From the NCBI GenBank assembly GCA_936440205.1, contig OW387139.1, positions 31,646,378 to 31,710,377 of the forward strand: DNA of 64,000 nucleotides. Direction: 5' to 3'. Positions 28,001 to 38,700 of the stretch are shown one piece after another (position 1 is the stretch's first letter; every line of letters begins with the position of its first letter). A model generated the notes under the pieces. It was not told where the DNA came from. It saw only the letters and a program-made list of their open reading frames with translations, and did not search any database. The stretch comes from Lepidonotus clava. Lineage: Eukaryota > Annelida > Polychaeta > Phyllodocida > Polynoidae. Made by a program: the position numbers and the translations under genes.

Positions 28001-31000
28001 AATGAAGAGCTGGAAAAATAAAGGCATGACTTTTCTTTCCTGTATTTATATTCCTTGATATAATAATAATACTGAAACTTTCGATGTTATGGCTTAAGGT
28101 ATCAAATATTGCGACTTCTATTAGATTTTTTCAAATGAATTATAAAAAAATAAAATTCTCTGCAATTATCAAAAGATTGAAAACTAGAAAAAAGATGAAC
28201 GAAATCATCTTTCCTTGTATCAGTACTAGTCAGTATTTCTCCATATTTGCTACACTGCAGCAATGTGTTTTGGACAGTTCAAAGGTCGGATTAGGAAAAT
28301 AATATTTCTAGATTTGCTGGTGACTGGAGGGACATCAGAATCCACCCGAGGGTAGACCAGGAACCAGCATGGGGCGTGTGAAGGCGGGCTGAGCTGGTAC
28401 CAGCTTCAGACGCCGTGTGGACATTGATCTGATGGGTACCAGCCGACCAGTGACCTTACACGTGGCGCCCGCTGACCTCTCGTCTTGACACTCCATCTCC
28501 GGGCGGAGGCTGCAGCATCATATGGCTGTTTTACCTTTTGATGCTCAGAGGTAATAAGGCAGAAGTGCTTGGAGAGCGGGCACAAGATGCGGCTACCTTG
28601 GTCAGTTGCTGCTGGGCGGGGTGACCATTAGGCCATTAAGCTAACCAGAGCCATAACCATAGCTCACAGGTAGCGTACCCAGACAGACACATATGTTTAC
28701 CCAGGTCTTGCCCACTGCAGGACATTATCATTACCAAGCTACGTACACTATCGGAGAGGGGCAAATGGTCATAGATCATTTTTGATGGCCCCTATAAAAT
28801 AACTGACAAGTGTAGTGTAACAGGTATTGCTTCTGAAACTGACACACATGTGCTAAGTTAGAAGGTAATAGCGTATAGAGCGGTGTAGAGATCAAGTGCT
28901 ATACGATAAAGACTTCAATATGGTGTAAAGTAAAACTCAAAGTTTTATTTCAATGCAAACCTTCAACGGCAAATGCTACAACTGAAACCTTGTTAACAGT
29001 CACCCATGTCGCTTAGCATTCTTCGAAACCAAACAACAGATTTTATGTCTTTTGTTTTATGCCAGTGCGGACAGGGTCTTGATCTTGGAAACAAAAAGGT
29101 CTTGTTTCCCATCTTTGATGCTACTTGATAGATGAGAGGGGGAGTGAGGCTGAGTTGTGATTGACCCGGCACGTGAGGTACTTCTCTTAGAGACGTGTAG
29201 TAAAACCAGGTTTACACACGCCTGGAGTGGGCGCCTAAGCCCGTGAGTCTACCTTTATCAAGGTGCCCTCCAGAATTAATATCACATGTTTAAAACCCTA
29301 TCGAATGTCACCCATATGCCGAGTACAAAGAAGGAAACGACAACGAAGAAGGAGCGGTTTATCATGTCCTGCATACATTGAAACATCAAAGCGTAAAAGT
29401 ATCAGCTGTGGCTTTCTTTTTTTGCATGTCATTTATTATTTCTGAGTTGTCTATACTTTGAATCTCGGCCCAAAATTAGGCAAACCAACTTAGAGGCGTG
29501 TCAGTTTAACATATGGTGGTTTAACAAAAAGTTCATACAATCTATACAACCGCTATTTTCAAAGAGCGTCACCAAAATGAATGTAGGCATTCGAAATAAA
29601 ATGGGAAAATTAAAACTCGCATGAAGCGAGTTGATATAATACGTTAACATATGCTACCTCTTTTCTATGGGTTATTGCAATCTGAACGAAAATTGACTAA
29701 ATCTACCGTAAAAAAGAATTGAATTTATTTAGAAGACTATAAAACGACGGTATACGTAGATTACAGGGACGTTCTTATCCTGCCGCTGTTAGGCTTACAT
29801 ACGCCGACGTTAGCCTAACAACGCCGTCACTGGTGACGTGCTTTGCCCATCCAGAACATAATAATGCAACGTCATTGGTCACCTCATGAAATTGGCGCGG
29901 CCATATAGGAGTTACAATGTATCAATTAACGACGGCCTTACGGATAAGAAAGCCCCTTTAATGTTCAGCAAGGGGACACAAAAACGTCTGAGTTTCTCCT
30001 TGTGCTGCATAGGCACGTGAATAATATATTTTCTTAAAACATTCTCCTTACAATGAACCACTGTCCCTTTTCAGGTAGCCAGTGTCCAGAGGACTTCGTG
30101 CGGTATGCGTCCTCGTGTTACCTGTTCGGAAACATCACGGCCCACTGGGTGGACGCCGAGAAGCACTGCCAGAGTCGACATGCACACGCACACCTGGTCG
30201 CCATAGAGACAGAAAGCGAGCACGACTTCATCGTCATGTACCGCCAATACAACGCAGGTAAATCAACTAGTTGATTGGGGTCAGGAGCCACCACAAGACA
30301 ATTATTAACATTAACCTTTCGAAATATGTAAGATAAATTTGGCCCTTTGAAGTCAATATTAATTAGGCTAGTTATCCAGTAGTTATATAACCATAACTGA
30401 CAAATGCACATACCACCCTGGCATGCAGAAAAGGAGGAAGCATCCCCAGCTTCAGGAATAGAGCATTGGCCTTGATTTTGCACTTGAATAGCGGAAAACT
30501 AAAGAAGGTGTACATTCATATGGATGTCAGATTGACTTAGGAAAATTCCCTGTGCAATACAAAACTGATACAATAAATAACATTTAGGAAATCCTCCGAA
30601 AGAAGGGGAAAATAACATCACTGTAACTGTTCTGGAGAAAGTTTTCCATAGCACGGAGTAGTAGTTGGCACTGGTGTTACTTGTCGCAAAGGTACCAGGA
30701 GAACTTAACCACCGTTAGGTTGTTAAAGAGAGATGATTGTCCGAACTCTATTATTCTGTTGGTTGGTTCACTTAGTTTTTTTTAGGCTGAGAGGACCTTC
30801 TAGCTTTGTCTGGATGAATTCTGATTGGGCCCAATTTTAAGGTGTATGACGATATGTAGTATCTGTGGATACTGTGCAGAACACCATACGGGTTGAGGAC
30901 ATTCCATTCTCAGGTCGCATTGGGGTATATACATAGAGACTTCTGTTTTATGTCGGACTGGCACATAGAGGCCTTCAACATGATCGAGAAACCTAGGACC

Positions 31001-32491
31001 CCAAAGCGAGCATTACAATCTGGTATTCATCTCTTCAATAGTGGTTTAGTCACAATGATCGATATGGTTTTCCTTGAAGGAACAGTTCAGACTGTTTGGT
31101 TTCATTTAAAGTGGAAACAGCAAGAGCCCAAACCAAATAGTGGGTTTCAAAGGTTGCGTAGGTCGGTTGAAGTTGAAGGTTCGGTTTACGATAATTATAT
31201 AAATAAACTTTCTTGTAGTAGTTGCACCCCTGTCGTTCGACTGTGACAAACGAATTTGTTTAATTGTGAGGAAATGGGACGTGTATCGGTTGTCGAGTGA
31301 ATATAATATAGATATTTTCTTTCTCAATTTCTTGAAAAAAAAAGTGGAAAAGGGAAAAACTATTTTCTCTGCGTATAGCCTTTGCTAGGGTTTCAAAGTC
31401 AAGAGCCAACGAACACATACCAAAGTCCTTTGAGGGGTCAGTAGTAAGTCATTTTCTCAGATAGGTGGTTTACCCGTGTTGATATTGGCTAATACATCAC
31501 TGTCACCATGGAAGAGGTCCCTATCCATCTGGGCCTCTCTTGGGGCAGCTGTTGTTTGTATACAGTGTGATTGTCAAGTGCTGGTTGAGGGGGCGGAGCG
31601 CTAGTATCAAGTCTGTACCCCATGGAAATATTTGATTGTCCCAGTTAAGTGGTGTTGATATAAAATGGAGAACCCTCTGGTGCATGGTACTCCCAGTTTT
31701 ATGTTTACACTCCTTGAGGTAAACATCATTCTGCGAATCAGATTTATGTGTATCATTTTACGACACTGCCACAATACAAATAGCTGTCGCCGAAGAATAA
31801 CAATATTGATAGTTGATCAAAACTAGTGACTGACGTATGTGGTAGATTATGATTCCTGCTTAGGGGCCTTCCATTTAGTACGTACGCAAATTTTCAAAGA
31901 TTTTAGATCCCCCCCCCCTCCACCCCACCCCTTTGGCTAAAATACGCATTGGATTTGTACAGGTATGTATGTAAATTTTCAAGATTTTTAGACCCCCCCA
32001 CCCCCCCTTGGTGCGTACATACTTAATGGAAGGCCCCTTAATAATATCACTCCAATACTGGAACAAATCGCATCTTTCTGACTATTGCAAACCTGCACAG
32101 AATTTTGCTTAGAATATCTCACATCGGTATATGACACCCACGCATATATTACCATGCCACTCTCTTTTTCAGTCTACACTTCTGAATTTGACCGTTTTAG
32201 AATTATCCAAAATCAACGGAGTTCTTATGTTGCCCGTTTTGTATTTCAGCGCACTGGAGCAGTTACTACGTGTGGACGGGCGGCACCAACATGCTGGAGG
32301 GGGGCGGGTGGCGCTGGGTCAGCACCCAGCGGCCCCTCGTCTACACCAGGTGGCGCGCCGGTAAACCCGCCGCCAGGGGTCGCGGCGAGCAGCACTGTCT
32401 CTACTTCCCGACGGTAGGGGGCGACTCCAAGTGGGACGACTGGCACTGCTACGCCGCCAGGCTCAACTTTGTCTGTGAGATCACCCTGTGA
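12225..32491 (+). CDS. Secreted coiled-coil protein with C-terminal C-type lectin domain
   Basis: Coding exons are 12225-13094, 14049-14199, 30075-30257 and 32250-32491, joined in phases 0, 1 and 1, giving 481 residues. The first 30 or so residues hold Arg then a Leu/Tyr-rich core (LYLLYLLYLW), a likely signal peptide. Heptad-like helices follow at about 63-125 and 255-335, separated by a Gly/Glu/Lys-rich low-complexity stretch, with N-glycosylation sequons at Asn232 and Asn249. The C-terminal CTLD (344-481) has six cysteines in the long-form pattern: 344/355, 372/477 and 451/468. The usual EPN or QPD calcium/sugar motif is KPA (440-442) and WND is WDD (463-465), so classic Ca-dependent sugar binding is doubtful. 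By family it would be an oligomeric extracellular recognition protein, perhaps immune; that role is inferred. I cannot name an orthologue. The start is the Met before the signal core; a further untranslated exon is possible. Confidence 0.87.
13095..14048 (+). other. Lectin intron 1
   Basis: Opens with GTAAGC and closes with TGTTTCAG. Apart from a candidate 27-nt exon listed separately, it is AT-rich and shows no other feature. Confidence 0.75.
13269..13295 (+). CDS. Candidate 27-nt microexon of the lectin gene
   Basis: A strong pyrimidine tract ending TCTCCCAG precedes 27 bases that read HASGKEEEA in phase 0 and are followed by the donor GTATGT. Inclusion would add nine residues between the two helical exons without shifting the frame. 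It fits the splice grammar, but 27 bases is too little to exclude chance. Confidence 0.4.
14049..14199 (+). CDS. Lectin gene exon 2: second coiled coil
   Basis: Acceptor TGTTTCAG, donor GTAGGT, phase 0 to 1, 50 codons plus one base. It encodes charged heptads (for example LERRVSRLEESVQ) that continue the helix of exon 1 up to the lectin domain. Confidence 0.88.
16973..16998. repeat. C14A12 homopolymer junction
   Basis: Fourteen C bases run directly into twelve A bases, a simple-sequence tract inside lectin intron 2. Confidence 0.9.
18022..18039. repeat. Poly-C tract
   Basis: Eighteen C bases followed by a short CA-rich stretch, in lectin intron 2. Confidence 0.9.
19192..19214. repeat. Short hairpin
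   Basis: Exact 9-bp arms CCAGACGAC and GTCGTCTGG flank a 5-base loop. No function is apparent. Confidence 0.7.
22390..22411. repeat. Palindrome flanked by direct repeats
   Basis: GGTACCTATA and its reverse complement are separated by two bases, and ACCTTAATT occurs just left (22381-22389) and again at the right edge (22409-22417). Confidence 0.7.
27544..27760 (+). other. Possible proline-rich alternative exon in lectin intron 2
   Basis: A GC-rich island with a donor-like CAG/GTGAGG at its right end. One plus-strand frame reads through it without stops as a Pro/His/Arg-rich linker (for example CPPGGDLGPRHPQP). No convincing acceptor is visible on the left and two other frames are also open, so this is only a candidate. 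Confidence 0.2.
30075..30257 (+). CDS. Lectin gene exon 3: first half of CTLD
   Basis: Acceptor CCTTTTCAG, donor GTAAAT, phase 1 to 1. It encodes the CPEDFVRY start, the first three domain cysteines (344, 355, 372), the first helix region and the HLVAIETESEHDF stretch typical of C-type lectin folds. Confidence 0.93.
30258..32249 (+). other. Lectin intron 3
   Basis: Just under 2 kb, GTAAAT to TATTTCAG, interrupting the lectin domain between its two helices and the long loop. Its only notable content is a Harbinger-type MITE near the 3' end. Confidence 0.85.
31863..32037. mobile_element. Harbinger-type MITE
   Basis: A 175-bp element with terminal inverted repeats beginning GGGGCCTTCCATT, matching over 26 bp with two mismatches. 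TTA stands on each side (31860-31862 and 32038-32040), the target duplication expected of PIF/Harbinger. Inside are two diverged direct copies of an AAATTTTCAAGATTTTTAGA-like segment with C-runs. It has no coding capacity. Confidence 0.85.
32250..32491 (+). CDS. Lectin gene exon 4: second half of CTLD and stop
   Basis: Acceptor TATTTCAG, phase 1, 80 codons including TGA at 32489-32491. It carries the WTGGTN and WRW core, the long-loop KPA in place of EPN, WDDWHC, and the final FVCEITL strand typical of the CTLD end. No clear AATAAA follows closely. Confidence 0.93.
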
Positions 32492-35400
32492 GAGGCGGGC
32501 TATTTGAAGTCTAGAGAGAGCACACGGGATTGTGTTCTATCACCGATATGGCTGAAACAATTCGTATTTTTCAGTTTCACCATCCGGCTTCTCCAGCTTA
32601 GTATTGGGGTTGGAGAGCCATTGTCAGGGACAAGGACAAGAGCCAGTGTAAACCTTGACCTTTTTTTCCAAATGCAGTGTAAATTACAGTACCGGTTTGA
32701 CAACTTGAGACAACTTCGTTACCATGAAAACATGATCCGAGCTTAGTGGTCCGATATTCATATTGGATTAGGAACCACAAGCATACAGAGAAACTCCGTA
32801 AAGAGTTCAGAAAAAGAACAATACAATTTACCCAACACTAGATAAATACTTCAAAGGACACTGAGAAGTAAAAATTGGATCTGAAAGAAAATATGATAAA
32901 TCAGTATATATGGAATGAGAAATTATTTCTTTCCATTTCCTCTCGACGCTCAGTGCAATGCATTAACCTGTACTGATGTTCATGGTCAGCTCTCCACCAT
33001 AAGAATATGACATTTACAAAATTTCATTCCCACACATTCATACTCCCTAAACATTGGGTTAATGTAACATAACCCGAAGTGTGATGTGTCATATATATGG
33101 AAATAGGTGGGGTTCATTCTAATTGTCTTTCTGTCTAGCAAGGTATGAATGACGTAGTTTTCTTCGTGAAGTATCCATAATTCATTTAGATAGAAAAAAT
33201 GTATCACCATTTATGTATATTGACTCTTGTATAAGTTAAATCATTGTATCTCCGTGTATAAGTTATTACGTCTGCATTTGATATACAATCATCAAAATAT
33301 ATAGCAGCGAAGAGGAAACGATCATCAAAATACAGAAAAACGTGTTAGAAAACCTGGTTCTTAATCTATTAATTTAAGTGTTGAAGTAAGGTGATATTAC
33401 AGCTGAGAACAGAGTTATAAAGATTTGACGTTTTCTTTACTGTCTGCAATATATTACTTCTGTATCACACCTCTATTCTACAAGGGCTACTCTTTGCCTT
33501 GGGGAGACTCCTAATGTAATAGCAATATCAAAGAAAGGTACAAATTAAAAGCTCTTAAACATATTTGCTGGGCATCTATCTCTTTTCATGCCAGAGCGTT
33601 ACATGAAACGTGTCATTACTTTATATTTTTTGGTACATAGGCGTTGCTACTACGAAATTGATGAAGACATCTGACGAAGATAAGCCGTTAAAAATGTCAT
33701 ATTAATTCCTAAAGCGCAGTGAGTTGAGAAGCAGAGGAGGGCGTTAAGTTAAAGGTTAATGACATCAGCAGGCTGCAGACCCCCTAAACAGGACACCGTG
33801 AGGGGTCGGCCCCAGGGGTCCCGCCCCCACACCTCAATGGCACATAACCGCTACTGCGACATCAAACACTGGCCTATCAATAGCAATATTCATCTTAACA
33901 GAAAAAAAGTCCTGGTCTTATGAATTTTGACCCGTAAATAAAACCCTTCCTGATCACTGACGAGACGTTAATTATAGTGTTGGGAATAACATAATGCATA
34001 CTGAGTCTATGAACATCTCGTACCTATTAAAGTATCTGGCCGAGCAAGAGAATCATGGCTTTTCTAGACTTGCTTTTAATGTTGTCAAGATAAATATTCG
34101 TTTTATAGAGAAACGTGTAGGTGATATCCTACATGACCAGGCTTTAAGCTTGCGTCTCATCAAAACCGGTAAGTTATAATGAATTGTAAATATTGGGAAA
34201 TGAATGAAATGTCGGATAATGCAAATGTTTGTCATGTGTTGCTTAGACGTAACGGTGTAAAAATAGATACACTGTATGTGCTGTTTAAATAGATTATGCC
34301 GAACGTTGTTTTGATTGATGCTTACAATATGCAGTACCTTAGTTATCTGTGAACTCATTGTTCCATCTCAAGTTACAAGAAACACGATAATCTGTAATTT
34401 ATTGTACACAAATAAATACAAAATGTAGTGACTCTAAGTAAGCGTGTTTTTTTTTGTTCTTTTTTACTGTTCTTTAGATGTTGAGTTTGAAACTGAGCTA
34501 TTTTTTTTATTATTTACACCTAAAATGACTGAGGTGGCTGAATAGACGCTACACAATGCTTATGTAGATATTACAATGTGCTGATGTGGAGGGTTTTGAA
34601 TATAATTAAAACATTCCACGATTATATACTTAATCCATTGAAAGACCTGAGAAAAGAAGGGTCTGAATAGGAAACAGCTTTGAACTGATCGGAAAGGAAA
34701 TATGAAGTTGTTTCATGAGAATCTTGATGACAAGGCAATAATATCTGCACTTGAAATGGAGATCATGCCAACACTCTAGGTGCTCTTGACCCTTTTGACA
34801 TGCCGATATATGATAGGGCCCTACATTCCAGCCTAAGGTCAATTCAGGTCACAGGAGCCTCTGCAGAAACCCGTTAAATCACGGGAAGCCACAATATTGG
34901 TCGAAGCCTGGAGTACTATTCGGCAAACATAATTCACATTCGCAAGTGGCGTGAGGGGCTGGGGCATGACTGCTACCTGACCGACTTGCTGATATTGACA
35001 ACCAGCAGAAGAGCAGCAACAGTTGAAAAGACACAACTCTATAGGTGTTAGGCCCCGACACGCTCTCTAAAAATTTCAGTACTTCAAAATTGTCACCAAC
35101 CCTACATTTTGACAATCCCTAATATTACAAAACGTTGCTTAACTATAAATATATATTTTTGTTTAATTATACCATGAGAAGCACTCTAGCATACTTCACC
35201 CAAAAAGGTGTAAATACTGAATTGAATATTGATAATGATATCACTCATGGGGTCCAAGTCGAAACAATGTCTTAACATCTGTGGGCTAGTCGGATCCCAA
35301 ACTTACATAGCCTGCACAAACCAATAAATCTATTTTAATATGTTTTGCGATATCTAAGTTGGTACCTATAGTGCTTTCCATCAGTAGATGTTTAACTCAA

Positions 35401-35613
35401 AATGAACTCAAAGGAATTGTAGTAAATTCGTGTAACATCATTTTGTTTGAAATTGGGTCAGTCAGATTCGTCTAACTTACCTTTTGTATATGCTTCATTC
35501 AAAAGTAATTTAGATTACCAGCGTGCGAAGAGAAAACTATCTACACTTTTTAATTAGATATCTAAGAAATGGATACAAAAAAAAAAAAATTAAATGATTT
35601 CTCAAAATCCTAC
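32492..35613. other. Region between lectin and last YTHDC2 exon found
   Basis: The two genes point towards each other. I read the minus strand for the next YTHDC2 exons (a GxLIFLPGY-like segment, motifs V and VI of the second helicase lobe) and found none. A 61-codon plus-strand frame at 33994-34179 ends near a GTAAGT but is not recognisable. No repeats of note. Confidence 0.65.
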
Positions 35614-35792
35614 CTTCTTGGGAGCTGGAGTGGATCTTGTGCAGCAGTTCGAGGATGAGGCTGATGTCGACCTTGGAGTCGTCAAAGCTGTGGTGGTAGA
35701 CGTTGAGCAGCTCCTTGTCCTCGGCGTTAAGACGGGCCGACTGCTCCACCAGCAGCGACTCGTCCTCCCCGTGAGACGCCGTCACCACGTTC
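35614..35792 (-). CDS. YTHDC2 exon 13, last one found
   Basis: Acceptor TTTGTCAG, donor GTAGGA, phase 2 to 1. It encodes the segment after the ankyrin insert ([16 protein letters not shown], then [15 protein letters not shown]), which in the family leads straight into motif IV of the second helicase lobe. Reading past the donor adds 25 or so unrelated residues before a stop at 35537. Confidence 0.92.
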
Positions 35793-38700
35793 CTGACAAA
35801 CCACCACAGGTGGTAAATTATTAACATTCACCAAAAGAGTATCATTCTAGTTTTCATAATTAATGTTCGACAGGCAAAATTGATTAACAAAGTAATTTTG
35901 TAATATTAGCTTATTTATTATATTTGGTAATCGAGTAAGCAAAATATAATCAAAACTTCTATCTTTGTATTAAGTTCCAACAATATGATCCTTATAGAAG
36001 AAGCATACAAACTGATCGATGTACTTATAGGTTTGTACTTAACATTAAAAAAAATACTAATTCAACTATAGTGTGCCTACTCTTATTGGAAATACATGCA
36101 GGATTGCCTTCCTCTTAATAGCATAAATTTTAACAAGAATAGTTTTCCCCGTGAGATGACTCACATGTTTGCCTCAAGCAGCTCGATGATGTCGGTGTGG
36201 TCGAACTTCCTGGCCCAGTCGAGCGCGGTCCAGTGGTTGCCAGCTTTGACCTGCACGTTTGCCCCCAGGTTCAGAAGTTGCTCAACGACTGTGATGAACC
36301 CCCTGCCGGCAGCGATCATCAATGGGGTGGCGCTCGTCTCCGAGTGGGTGTAGTCCACTGATAAAGACAGCGTACACTCTTAGAGCCATGTTTCGGAATA
36401 CTCAATATGCATTGCAAAGAGAGAGCGCACTCTAAATGAATGTCCTGGTTCATCATACAACTGCAGAGAATGCAAATGGTCTATAAACACTCAAACACAT
36501 TTCAAACTTTTTCTTAATTTTGATGGCATCAAGGATTGAATGTTCTTTCTAAAACTTTTAATTGTATCTTTTTACATAATGTATATAGACCTTAATTGTT
36601 CTCGGAATGCTTTCTATAGAAATCTAATTACTTGATTCTAGTACGGATAGAAACTTTTTGTCTCTTCCATTCACAAGATGAAGTTCACAAAGAGTTTTGT
36701 TTGTATAATGCTTACCGCTGACGTTTTCACTGAGAATAAGGTGAAAGATCTGGGTAAAGACGTCTTCGTTCCCCGTCAGAAAGCATTCGGACAGCAGCCC
36801 GTCCATCTCCTTGATCAACCACGGCTCCAACTCCTCCTTCTCCTCTCCTAACTAAGCAAATATACATTATCTCAATTATTTATTTATCTGTAAATGTTAA
36901 AGTGATTTTTATAAGGGTTTCCCACCTCTACTCTACATGCATTTCACCCAGGGTTCCTACAGGAAAACTCGTTTCTGAATGACTGCCCGTCCCCAACTTC
37001 AGCATTGTAGACCATTACAGGTTGTGTTTGACATGAAGCGCTAAAGTGCTCTCTTTATGGACCGACCGTTACCGCCCCACCATCCCCAAAGAACCCACCT
37101 GTCCTCAAAGCCACATATGGTAATTGTTTTGTTGTTGTTGTTGTTGTTGTTGTTGTATTTTCTTTTGGGTGGGGGGGGGGCATATTTTTCAACGAAACAA
37201 ACTTCTGGTAATTAGTTTGGGAAAATTCCTTCGAAATCAGAATAATATTTACAGTAATTAATGGAACCCTCCGCAGTTTCTATTTTGGTACTTGTTGAAG
37301 TCTTTACGGTGTAATGGTCCTACATCAATGACCCTAATTGTCAACAAGAAAGAGATACCACTTTGACAAACCTCGACTGTCTTGTTGGTGCTGCCCTCTG
37401 AGTCGGCCTTCTCGTCCTTCTTCTCGGCCGCCCTCTGGTAGTCAGACTGGGACCTACTGCACCACGCGTCCAGCTGCTTCTGCTGACCAGCGACTAGAGA
37501 GAGGGTGAGACGACTAGTATATACCAATACTCTACATACCTGTTTATATATCTAGGGGATATTGATAAATAGGTCTACGGGATGCTGCAAAGGGCTTACC
37601 ATAGAGGGGCCTTTCCCAAGACTTTTGTCTATATTTCACTGTGAAGGGCCTCCTAATTCTTTTTAGCCACTGGGCCGTTTGATATTTGAAATATTCATCT
37701 AGTCAGACAGTCCTAGCATAATATAGACTGTCTAAACAGTTTAACAGCTTCTGGGGAGGGTGGGGGGGGTGGGGGGGGTGGGGGGGGGGTGCATTGGCAG
37801 AAGCGCTGCACATGAACTTAATCTGTACTCTGGCCCTTACCTTTAGATAACTCTTTCTTGTACTTCTCCATATCCTTGTTCGTGTACGAGGTCCTATGAA
37901 TAATAGATTAATACATGTGACCAACAATGTAACAAATAACCTTTTTACTGCAAAGGACAGCCCCGGAGGAGTAACGGGTAATCTGTAGCAAAGGTCTTTA
38001 TTTTTAATCTGCGAATGTAATTTAGTACTCAAAGCCTCGTCTATTCAGATAATTATGCTTAGGAAGGGCGAGGATAACTTGTATGTGGTGTGTTATCCTA
38101 GGAAAGCTACTTGAGTACCTATCTTTTTGAGAGTATTAGAATTCTATTGTCTAGATAAAATTCAAATATTCTTTTTTTTCCTTTCAACAAATATTCAAAA
38201 TTAGATGCTCCATTTTGCCAGTTATGACTGGGCTGAAGTTGGGGTTAATTTTTCATAGGTAGGATGGTCGGACCAGACGGTTGTGGCAAAAATGTTGCGT
38301 TATCTAAAAAAGTAATTCAGAAAAATCTCCAAATTGATTGTGATTGAAAGTACTTACAATTTTAGGATTTCTTCTAAATAATATTCCTTCACTTCAAAAC
38401 ATCGTCCGGGGACTGTAAGAAATAGGATCATTTATGATTAAAACCTTACCAAGAGATAACTTTATTCCAGAGATCAATAATGAGTTTCATGGGAAACAAT
38501 CAACAACACGACTCTTTATAACTCTCCGCTAACGTGTTGGTAGCAAAGTTTGAAATTACTATTTTTATTATGAAATTCAGAAGCCAATCTCAATGCAGGT
38601 TTTGATATATATATATTAGTCTTAGATAACTACAGTTCGATTCCAAACAACACAAAATTTCTTTTCAGCTCAGTTAACTGTGATGGTGTGCATAAACCAT

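Larger units (their letters stand above)
14200..30074 (+). other. Lectin intron 2, 15.9 kb
   Basis: Separates the coiled-coil exons from the lectin-domain exons. Open frames inside reach 154 codons (20724-21188) but are AT-rich and unrecognisable. It holds poly-C tracts at 16973 and 18022, short palindromes at 19192 and 22390, and a GC-rich proline-coding patch at about 27540-27760, listed separately. I see no nested gene. Confidence 0.7.

Noticed and set aside
33994-34179. 61-codon plus-strand frame ending near GTAAGT
   Set aside because: No similarity I recognise and no partner exon; the donor-like site alone is weak evidence.
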